From DATMNI01 sp035570275 (lineage in GTDB: Bacteria > Acidobacteriota > Terriglobia > Bryobacterales > Bryobacteraceae), in the NCBI GenBank assembly GCA_035570275.1, contig DATMNI010000197.1, positions 1-5,524 of the forward strand: DNA of 5,524 nucleotides. Reading direction: 5' to 3'. Both the position numbers and the translations under genes were made by a program. Shown here in pieces: positions 1 to 5,524 of the stretch. How positions within the stretch are numbered: position 1 is the stretch's first letter; the number at the start of each line of letters is the position of its first letter. Below the pieces are notes generated by a model, which ran no database searches, was not told where the DNA came from, and saw only the letters and a program-made list of their open reading frames with translations.

Positions 1-88
1 CTCGCAAAGGGTTTGAGGAGGGCCGCCGGCGGCTTCAATCTTCATAACCTTCCCCCCCACCAGGAATCCGATAAAGCGGCTGTCCGGC
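1..88. repeat. 88-bp direct terminal repeat, left copy
   Basis: Bases 1-88 are identical to 5437-5524 at every position, including a run of seven C (52-58). The segment encodes PDSRFIGFLVGGKVMKIEA and the following residues of the propeller on the minus strand. The homologous stretch in the central gene (2714-2801) differs at 12 positions, so the identity goes beyond ordinary paralogue similarity. It marks either the closure of a circular sequence or a graph overlap at a repeat. Confidence 0.97.
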
Positions 89-1281
89 GACCAAAACAGA
101 GCAAAGACCGCGCCCTCGGTGCCGGGCAGAGCATGCGCCGCAACGGAATCGAGCGGGCGGACCCACAACATCGGCCGACCGTCTGCGCCGCTGGCAATGA
201 AAGCCAGTTGGCGGCCATCGGGCGACAGCGCCATGCCCGTGTTGCCGAAATCGGTTTTTTCCGGCGCCGGAATCTGGAAGCGCATGGGTGCAGGTTGCGG
301 CGGCGTCTCGCGGAGGTGTACCACGGCCAACGCCAAGCTGGCCAGCGTCACCAGCGCCACAGGCGCGTACCACCAGCGGAAGGCCGCGCGCGCGTGGGGC
401 GCAGCGACCGGTGCCGGGAATTCGACTACTCCGGCCGCCGCCTCGTCGATCTCCAGCCGGGCTACCCCGATATCGGGCAGCCGCCGCTTGCGGTCCCGCT
501 CCAGGCAGCGCCGCAGCAGCCGTCGGATGGCCGGTGGCGTATCCGGCGGCAGTGCGGTCAGGTCGATATCGGCACGCAGCACGGCCGCCAGCGTGTCCGA
601 TATCGTGTCGCCGCTGAACATAGGGCGCGCGGTGAGCAACTCGTAGAGCAATACACCGAAGGCCCAGATGTCCGACCGTTTGTCCACCGCCATACCCCGC
701 GCTTGCTCCGGCGACATATAAGCCGCCGTTCCCATAATCATTCCGGCCTGTGTTGCCCGCACGGTCAGGGTCGGCGAAGTGTTCAAGTCCGCCTGCCCAC
801 CCGCAGCACTACCGGCAGCCGACACGGCCATCGCCAATCCGAAATCCAGCACCTTGATTACACCTGCCGGCGTGACCTTCACATTGGCCGGTTTGAGGTC
901 CCGGTGCACGATTCCCTTTTCATGCGCCGCTTCCAAGGCTTCCGCGATCTGCCGCGCCATCGGCAGCGCCTCCGCCACCGGAACCGGCCCGCGCGCCACC
1001 AGTTCGGCGAGAGTGTCGCCTGGGACCAACTCCATGACGATGGTGCGCTCTTCCACGCCATAGATCGCCGCGATATTGGGATGATTCAGAGACGCCAGCA
1101 CCTGCGCCTCCCGGCGAAAGCGGGCCATGCGATCGGGATCGGCCGCGAAACGCTCGGGAAGAACTTTGATCGCCACTTCGCGGCCGAGTTTGGTATCGGT
1201 GGCGCGCCAGACTTCGCCCATGCCGCCCTCGCCGAGTTTGGCCGTGATGCGGTAGTGGGCAATGGAAGAAGGGAGGCTCAT
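1..1281 (-). CDS. Transmembrane Ser/Thr protein kinase with PD40 propeller, N-terminal 427 residues (3' end outside window)
   Basis: Probable membrane receptor-type protein kinase that phosphorylates Ser/Thr on unknown partners. I translated it from the ATG at 1281; it stays open to base 1 without a stop. Visible kinase elements are the glycine loop GEGGMG (residues 17-22), VAIK with Lys39, the helix-C Glu58, HRDLKPAN (126-133, catalytic Asp128), DFG (146-148), GTAAYMSPEQARG, and SDIWAFG in subdomain IX, so all catalytic residues are present. A basic stretch (RRLLRRCLERDRKRRL) precedes one hydrophobic span at about residues 303-323 (313-375). The first propeller strands follow, with SPDGRQLAF and SPDSRFIGF motifs. 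The start is 12 nt after the stop of the upstream paralogue, with an AGGA just before it. It is the closest relative of the complete gene at 1294-4005, but is 4 residues shorter in the activation loop. Its missing C-terminus may be the fragment at 4018-5524, because the two share 88 identical bases and join in frame. Confidence 0.93.
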   Translation of the reverse strand, partial: MSLPSSIAHYRITAKLGEGGMGEVWRATDTKLGREVAIKVLPERFAADPDRMARFRREAQVLASLNHPNIAAIYGVEERTIVMELVPGDTLAELVARGPVPVAEALPMARQIAEALEAAHEKGIVHRDLKPANVKVTPAGVIKVLDFGLAMAVSAAGSAAGGQADLNTSPTLTVRATQAGMIMGTAAYMSPEQARGMAVDKRSDIWAFGVLLYELLTARPMFSGDTISDTLAAVLRADIDLTALPPDTPPAIRRLLRRCLERDRKRRLPDIGVARLEIDEAAAGVVEFPAPVAAPHARAAFRWWYAPVALVTLASLALAVVHLRETPPQPAPMRFQIPAPEKTDFGNTGMALSPDGRQLAFIASGADGRPMLWVRPLDSVAAHALPGTEGAVFALFWSPDSRFIGFLVGGKVMKIEAAGGPPQTLCE

Positions 1282-1293
1282 TTTTCCTGCATC
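1282..1293 (-). promoter_or_regulatory. 12-nt intergenic gap with Shine-Dalgarno-like AGGA
   Basis: Between the TAA stop of the 903-aa kinase (1294-1296) and the ATG at 1281, the minus strand reads GATGCAGGAAAA. AGGA at 1288-1285 lies only 3 nt before the ATG, a close but usable ribosome binding site. The ATG inside the gap (1292-1290) is out of frame with the downstream gene and is not the start. The gap has no room for a promoter or terminator, so the two kinases are probably on one transcript and may be translationally coupled. Confidence 0.6.
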
Positions 1294-4005
1294 TTAGCGC
1301 TTCGCCGCCGCCTGCCAGTTGACGATCACCGTGATGGGTGTGGGAGCCGAGGCAGCACTGTAGATGGCGTTGCTGTTGACCAGAAAGCGCTTGCCATCAG
1401 CCGCCACATCGTAATTAAAGTACGGGCCTACCCGGCCGACGACCGCAAGCTGAGCATCGAATAGCGCCAGCGGGGCGCCGGTTTCGAACCTGGGCGCAGT
1501 CTTCACACTCACGGCGGTCAATCTACCGTCGATGCCGATATAGAAGATCTCCTTTCCTTCCCGGCGCCACCTCGGCTGCACGCCGCCCGCAGTCGACACC
1601 TGAAACTTTCCGGCACCGGCGGGGAATGACTGCACGTAAACCTGGTATGAACCGGTTTCGTCCGAACTGTAGGCGATCCATTGGCCGTCCGGAGAGAACT
1701 GCCCCTGTTGTTCGTTGTACGGCCCCTGGAGGTACGGCACCGGCTTGCTGTCAAGCGGCGTGCCCCCTGCCGCCGGTACGACCCAAAGTTCAAATCTGCC
1801 TTTCGGGCCGGCAGCGCTATACAATAAGTATCGCCCGTCGGGGGACCAATCGTTCGGAAACACGGCCATGCCGGATTGCAACAGCAGTTCTTCCTTTCCC
1901 GCCCCGCGGGAATCCTTCTGGTAAATGCCGTCAGCGCCGGCAGTACCCCGCATCGAGCCGAGGACCAGCCGGGTTCCATCTGGCGACCAGACCGGGCTGA
2001 AGTCTTGCACGGCATCGAACGTGAACGGCGCCGGGACACCGCGTGCTGCATCCAGTACCCAGACATTCCGGTTTCCTGCTGAATCCACCTGGTCCACCGC
2101 CGCGCGACTCCCGTCGGGCGAGAGCGCCGGGCCGGTGCCATAGACCCCTGGCGGGCCGAGGGCCCCGAGAGACTTGCCTTGCCGGTCGAACCACACCAGT
2201 TGCGAGCTGGCGCCGCCACCGCCGCCGTTGCGATAAGCCAACACTCCATTGGCGGATACAGAGAAGAACCCCATAGCCAGCCAGGAGCCAACCTGCTCGG
2301 CTAGGGGGAACGCTTCGCCGGCAGGTTCGAAGCGGCTAGCATCGAGCGGCAGCGCCATCAGTGTGCCCTCACGCAGAAACAGCAGATGGCCATTCTGCGA
2401 TCCCGCGGCAGGCGGAGCATAGGCGCCAGCTTGATTGGCGACCGCCAGACGCTTCCGCCCCGGGCCATCGAGTGTAGCCAGATAGATGCCCGACGTCTCC
2501 GGGTTGCCAGTGCGCAATAAATAAAGAAAGTGCCGTCCATCGGGCAAGAACCAGGGCCGGAGGTGCCCGAGTTCCCCGTGGGCCTGATCCAAGGAGGTCA
2601 GACGTGTAGCCGCACCGCCCGCCTGGGACACGCGGAAGAGACCGCCGTTGGGAGTGCCGAAGATAATCACCCCGTCACGGCTCCACGAACCGCCAATCAC
2701 GAAGTCTGGGACCTCGCAAAGAGTTAGAGGAGGGCCGCCGGCGGCTTCGATCCTCTTGACCTTCCCCTGCACCAGAAACCCGATGAAGCGGCTGTCGGGC
2801 GACCAAAACGGAAGCCAGCCGGCACCCTCGGTGCCGGGCAGAGCACGCGCCACAACGGAATCGAGCGGGCGAACCCACAGCATCGCGCGTCCATCGACGC
2901 CGCTGGCAATGAAAGCCAGTTGGCGGCCATCGGGCGAGAGCGCCATGCCCGTGCTGCCGAAACTGGTTTTCTCCGGCGCCGGAATCTGGAAGCGCATGAG
3001 AGCGGGTTGCGGCGGCGTTTCGCGGAAATGCACCACTGCCACTGCAAACCCGGCCAGCGCCACCAGCGCCAGAGCCGCGTTCCACCAGCGGAAGGCGACG
3101 TGCGCCTGGGGGGCAGCGGCCGGGGCCGGGGATTCCACCGCACCGCCCAGCGCCTCATCGATCTCCAACCGGGCCACCCCGATATCGGGCAGCCGCCGTT
3201 TGCGGTCCCGCTCCAGACATCGCCGCAGCAGCCTTCGGATGGACGGTGGTGTTTCCGGCGGCAGTGCGCTCAGGTCGATATCCGCGCGCAGCACCGCCGC
3301 CAGCGTGTCCGATATGGTGTCGCCGGCGAACATGGGGCGTGCCGTGAGCAACTCGTAGAGCACTACCCCGAAGCTCCAGATATCCGACCGTTTGTCCACC
3401 GCCATGCCCCGCGCCTGCTCCGGCGACATATAGGCCGCCGTTCCCATAATCATTCCCGCTTGTGTTGCCCTCACTGTCAACGTCGGCGAAGTGTTCAAAT
3501 CCGCCTGAGCACCCGCAGGCCCTCCCGCCGTACTACCCGCAGTCGATACGGCCATCGCCAAGCCGAAATCGAGCACCTTGATTACACCTGCCGGCGTGAC
3601 CTTCACATTGGCCGGTTTGAGGTCCCGGTGTACGATTCCCTTTTCATGCGCCGCTTCCAAGGCTTCCGCGATCTGCCGCGCCATCGGCAGCGCCTCGGCC
3701 ACCGGAACGGGCCCGCGCGCCACCAGTTCGGCGAGAGTGTCGCCTGGGACCAGTTCCATGACGATGGTGCGCTCTTCCACGCCATAAATCGCCGCGATAT
3801 TGGGATGGTTCAGTGACGCCAGCACCTGCGCCTCCCGGCGAAAACGGGCCATGCGATCGGGATCGGCCGCGAAGCGGTCGGGAAGAACTTTGATGGCGAC
3901 CTCGCGGCCGAGTTTGGTGTCGGTGGCGCGCCACACTTCGCCCATGCCGCCCTCGCCGAGCTTGGCGGTGATGCGATAGTGGGCAATGGAAGTAGGTAGG
4001 CTCAT
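1294..4005 (-). CDS. Complete transmembrane Ser/Thr protein kinase with C-terminal PD40/TolB-like beta-propeller (903 aa)
   Basis: Bacterial eukaryote-like Ser/Thr kinase, PknB type, likely anchored in the inner membrane. Kinase domain, about residues 11-275: glycine loop GEGGMG (17-22), Lys39 in VAIK, Glu58, HRDLKPAN (126-133, Asp128 and Asn133), DFG (146-148), SPE (194-196), SDIWSFG (207-213). The DFG-to-SPE segment is long (about 46 residues) and holds a low-complexity STAGSTAGGPAG stretch. A basic region (257-271) and a Pro/Ala linker lead to one membrane span at 307-327 (3025-3087). Residues 330-903 carry about eleven SPDG-type blade motifs, near 354, 399, 438, 484, 581, 626, 671, 718, 768, 811 and 865, enough for two propellers of about six blades, separated near a glycine run (594-598). 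The kinase is probably cytoplasmic and the propeller periplasmic (inferred from the positive-inside rule); the ligand is unknown. The start follows the upstream paralogue's stop by 12 nt and matches the start of the 1281-1 copy. All catalytic residues are intact. Confidence 0.96.
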   Translation of the reverse strand: MSLPTSIAHYRITAKLGEGGMGEVWRATDTKLGREVAIKVLPDRFAADPDRMARFRREAQVLASLNHPNIAAIYGVEERTIVMELVPGDTLAELVARGPVPVAEALPMARQIAEALEAAHEKGIVHRDLKPANVKVTPAGVIKVLDFGLAMAVSTAGSTAGGPAGAQADLNTSPTLTVRATQAGMIMGTAAYMSPEQARGMAVDKRSDIWSFGVVLYELLTARPMFAGDTISDTLAAVLRADIDLSALPPETPPSIRRLLRRCLERDRKRRLPDIGVARLEIDEALGGAVESPAPAAAPQAHVAFRWWNAALALVALAGFAVAVVHFRETPPQPALMRFQIPAPEKTSFGSTGMALSPDGRQLAFIASGVDGRAMLWVRPLDSVVARALPGTEGAGWLPFWSPDSRFIGFLVQGKVKRIEAAGGPPLTLCEVPDFVIGGSWSRDGVIIFGTPNGGLFRVSQAGGAATRLTSLDQAHGELGHLRPWFLPDGRHFLYLLRTGNPETSGIYLATLDGPGRKRLAVANQAGAYAPPAAGSQNGHLLFLREGTLMALPLDASRFEPAGEAFPLAEQVGSWLAMGFFSVSANGVLAYRNGGGGGASSQLVWFDRQGKSLGALGPPGVYGTGPALSPDGSRAAVDQVDSAGNRNVWVLDAARGVPAPFTFDAVQDFSPVWSPDGTRLVLGSMRGTAGADGIYQKDSRGAGKEELLLQSGMAVFPNDWSPDGRYLLYSAAGPKGRFELWVVPAAGGTPLDSKPVPYLQGPYNEQQGQFSPDGQWIAYSSDETGSYQVYVQSFPAGAGKFQVSTAGGVQPRWRREGKEIFYIGIDGRLTAVSVKTAPRFETGAPLALFDAQLAVVGRVGPYFNYDVAADGKRFLVNSNAIYSAASAPTPITVIVNWQAAAKR

Positions 4006-4017
4006 CTTCCGAGATCT
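4006..4017 (-). promoter_or_regulatory. 12-nt intergenic gap with weak ribosome binding site
   Basis: The minus strand reads AGATCTCGGAAG between the TAG stop of the right-hand kinase (4018-4020) and the ATG at 4005. The only Shine-Dalgarno-like element, GGAAG at 4010-4006, abuts the start codon, which is closer than the usual 5-9 nt. Translation of the 903-aa kinase therefore probably depends on coupling to the upstream gene. The gap has the same length as the other one (1282-1293) but an unrelated sequence. Confidence 0.5.
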
Positions 4018-5524
4018 CTAGCGCTTCAACGCCGCGGGCCAGTTGACGATCACCGTGATGGGCGTGGGAGCCGAGGCGGCACTGCCGGTGGCGACGGTGT
4101 TGACCAGAAAGCGCTTGCCATCCACCGCCACATCGTAATGAGAGAACCAGTCTATTAGGGGGCCGGCCGGAGTCCGCACATCGAATAGTGCATGCGGTGC
4201 GCCAGCTTCGAACCTGGGCTCCGTCTTCACAGCCACGGCCGTTAATCTGGCGTCGGCGCTGATATAGAAGATCTCCTTTCCATCCCGGCGCCACCTCGGC
4301 TGCGAGCCGCCGGCGGTCGAGACCTGAACCTTTGCGGCGCCGGCCGGAAATGACTGTACATAGACCTGGTAGGAACCGGTTTCATCCGAACTGTAGGCGA
4401 TCCAGTGGCCGTCCGGAGAGAACTGCCCCTGCTGTTCGTTGTACGGCCCCTGGAGGTACGGCGTCGGCTTGCTGCCTGGCGGCGTGCGCGCCGTCGCCGG
4501 TAAGACCCACAGGTCGCGCTTGGATTTATTCCCGGTACTATACAATAAGTATCGCCCGTCGGGGGACCAACTATTCGGATCCATGGGCAGGCTGGATTGC
4601 AGCAGCAATTCTTCCTTTCCCGTCCCGCTGGAATCCCTCTGGTAGATGCCGAAAGCGGCGCCAGCACCCCGGAACGAGCCGAAGACCAGTCGGGTTCCAT
4701 CTGGCGACCACGCCGGGCTGAAGTCCTGCCCGGAATCGAACGTGAACCGCGTGGGGACACCGCGTGCCACATCCAGTACCCAGACATTCCGGTTTCCCGC
4801 TGCATCCCCCTGGTCCACCGCCGCGCGATTCCCGTCAGGCGAGAGCGTCGGGCCGCCGCCATAGCTCCCGGGCGGACCGAGGGTCCCGAGAGACTTGCCT
4901 TGGCGGTCGAACCACACCAGTTGCGAGCCGCCGCCGCCGATGGCGCTGCCGTTTCGATAAGCCAACACTCCATTGGCGGATACCGAGAAGAACTCTGTCG
5001 CCAGCATGGAGCCCACCTGCTCGGCCAGCGGGAACGGTTCGCCCACAGGTTCGAAGCGTCTGGCATCCAGCGGCAATGCCATCAGTGTGCCCCCACGCAG
5101 AAACAGCAGGTGGCCATTCTCCGATCCTGCGGCAGGCGGAGCATAGGCACCCCCGTGATTGGTGGCCACCAGGCGCTTCCGCTCCGTGCCATCAAGCGTG
5201 GCCAGGTAGATGCCCACCGCCTCAGGGTTGTCCGTGCGCGAAAAATACAGATAGTGCCGCCCGTCGGGTAAGAACCAGGGCCGCCCGTGCCCGAGTTCCC
5301 CGTGGGCCTCATCCGATGTGGTCAGACGCGCAGCCACGCCGCCCGCCTGGGACACGCGGAAGAGGCCGCCATCGGGAGTGCCAAAGATAATCACCCCGTC
5401 GCGGTTCCACGAACCGCCAATCAGGTCGCCGGGGACCTCGCAAAGGGTTTGAGGAGGGCCGCCGGCGGCTTCAATCTTCATAACCTTCCCCCCCACCAGG
5501 AATCCGATAAAGCGGCTGTCCGGC
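4018..5524 (-). CDS. Ser/Thr protein kinase PD40 propeller, C-terminal 501 residues (5' end outside window)
   Basis: C-terminal part of a paralogue of the neighbouring kinases. The frame is open to the right edge and begins at the residue equivalent to Pro403 of the 903-aa protein, so the first in-window ATG (5496) is an internal Met and not the start. Visible are propeller motifs PDSRFIGF, SWNRDGVIIF, FLPDGRHYLY, LSPDGNRAAV, WSPDGTRLVF, WSPDGRYLLY, FSPDGHWIAY, WRRDGKEIFY and VDGKRFLVN, and the tail TPITVIVNWPAALKR, which nearly matches the neighbour's. Over one 100-residue stretch (A434-533 equivalent) I count 24 substitutions against the central gene, with no frameshift or stop. It ends in TAG, 12 nt before the next kinase. 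Joined in frame to the 1281-1 fragment across the shared 88 bases it would give an 899-aa protein, but it may equally belong to a third gene whose kinase domain lies outside the window. Confidence 0.93.
   Translation of the reverse strand, partial: PDSRFIGFLVGGKVMKIEAAGGPPQTLCEVPGDLIGGSWNRDGVIIFGTPDGGLFRVSQAGGVAARLTTSDEAHGELGHGRPWFLPDGRHYLYFSRTDNPEAVGIYLATLDGTERKRLVATNHGGAYAPPAAGSENGHLLFLRGGTLMALPLDARRFEPVGEPFPLAEQVGSMLATEFFSVSANGVLAYRNGSAIGGGGSQLVWFDRQGKSLGTLGPPGSYGGGPTLSPDGNRAAVDQGDAAGNRNVWVLDVARGVPTRFTFDSGQDFSPAWSPDGTRLVFGSFRGAGAAFGIYQRDSSGTGKEELLLQSSLPMDPNSWSPDGRYLLYSTGNKSKRDLWVLPATARTPPGSKPTPYLQGPYNEQQGQFSPDGHWIAYSSDETGSYQVYVQSFPAGAAKVQVSTAGGSQPRWRRDGKEIFYISADARLTAVAVKTEPRFEAGAPHALFDVRTPAGPLIDWFSHYDVAVDGKRFLVNTVATGSAASAPTPITVIVNWPAALKR
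5437..5524. repeat. 88-bp direct terminal repeat, right copy
   Basis: Exact copy of 1-88. The distance between copies is 5436 bp, which is divisible by 3, and codon boundaries coincide (5439-5437 aligns with 3-1). Merging the copies therefore keeps the kinase reading frame. No flanking inverted repeats or target-site-like features are seen, so it is not a transposon end. Confidence 0.97.

Larger units (their letters stand above)
1..5524 (-). repeat. Tandem array of paralogous kinase genes (two unit lengths, 2724 and 2712 bp)
   Basis: The whole window is a head-to-tail repeat of one gene type. Bases 1-1281 align with 2714-4005, and 1294-2713 with 4018-5436. Counting each gene with its following 12-nt gap, one unit is 2724 bp and the other, if the two partial genes are one, is 2712 bp; the 12-bp difference is a four-codon indel in the activation loop. 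The copies are nearly identical in the catalytic core (one mismatch between 848-972 and 3572-3696) and clearly diverged in the propeller. This indicates duplication followed by uneven divergence or local homogenisation. Confidence 0.9.

Noticed and set aside
21..36. Inverted repeat gccgccggcggc as a terminator hairpin (also near 2734 and 5460)
   Set aside because: It lies inside coding sequence for the conserved EAAGGPP segment in every copy, with no following T-run. It reflects Gly/Ala/Pro codons.
52..58. Run of seven C (seven G in the coding strand), also at 5488-5494, as a possible phase-variation slippage site
   Set aside because: The frame is intact on both sides and the run sits in mid-gene, not at a start or promoter. 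The central copy has an interrupted run here. Seven bases is weak evidence.
13..1464. 483-codon open frame on the plus strand
   Set aside because: It lies antisense to a clear kinase gene and crosses its start and the neighbour's stop. The product is rich in Arg, His and Gln with no recognisable motif. An equivalent open frame recurs opposite the homologous part of the central gene (2920-3816), as expected from GC-rich codon use on the minus strand.
4011..4018. Palindrome GAGATCTC at the gene junction as a possible operator
   Set aside because: It is eight bases long, overlaps the stop codon, and is not present at the other junction. Chance is a sufficient explanation.
4242..5066. 274-codon alternative minus-strand frame
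   Set aside because: It overlaps the propeller coding frame, has low-complexity Arg/Ser-rich content, and its counterpart at 1518-2291 shadows the same region of the paralogue.
1..5524. Plasmid, phage or other circular mobile element
   Set aside because: The terminal repeat invites this reading, but there is no replication, packaging, recombination or maintenance gene, no origin-like non-coding region, and all content is a common chromosomal gene family.

Overview
The window is almost entirely coding and holds one gene family, all on the minus strand. It contains tandem paralogues of a transmembrane serine/threonine protein kinase (STK) with an N-terminal PknB-like kinase domain, a single membrane span and a long C-terminal beta-propeller built from PD40/TolB-like 'SPDG' repeats. 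The DNA is GC-rich. This architecture, the very short gaps between paralogues, and stock phrases such as HRDLKPANVKVTPAG, GTAAYMSPEQARG and SDETGSYQVYVQSFPAG resemble soil Acidobacteriota (Solibacter/Bryobacter-like genomes), which carry very many such kinases. That assignment is from memory of the family, not from a search.

Layout, in the direction of transcription (right to left): (1) 5524-4018 is the C-terminal 501 codons of one kinase, entering from beyond the right edge in mid-propeller. (2) A 12-nt gap follows. (3) 4005-1294 is a complete 903-aa kinase. (4) A second 12-nt gap follows. (5) 1281-1 is the N-terminal 427 codons of another kinase, which leaves the window in mid-propeller. 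No promoter, terminator, RNA gene, transposase, replication gene or CRISPR array is visible, and no stretch longer than 12 nt lies between genes.

The main structural oddity is that bases 1-88 and 5437-5524 are identical, while the homologous stretch in the intact central gene (2714-2801) differs at 12 of 88 positions. Joining the ends keeps the reading frame exactly and fuses the two partial genes into one 899-aa kinase, so the window can be read as a 5436-bp ring of two kinase genes. With no replication or mobility function, no promoter, and a repeat-prone tandem family, I think this is most likely a loop in an assembly graph from a chromosomal array of at least two (perhaps three or more) kinases, not a real circular element.

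Biologically, the paralogues look like a co-transcribed cluster of membrane sensor kinases. Their kinase halves are nearly identical (2 differences in the first 150 residues) and their propeller halves have diverged (24 differences in one 100-residue stretch). This suggests a shared phosphorylation output with diversified sensing or interaction surfaces. I see no wholly new system here; the window looks like an expanded known family with an interesting divergence pattern.
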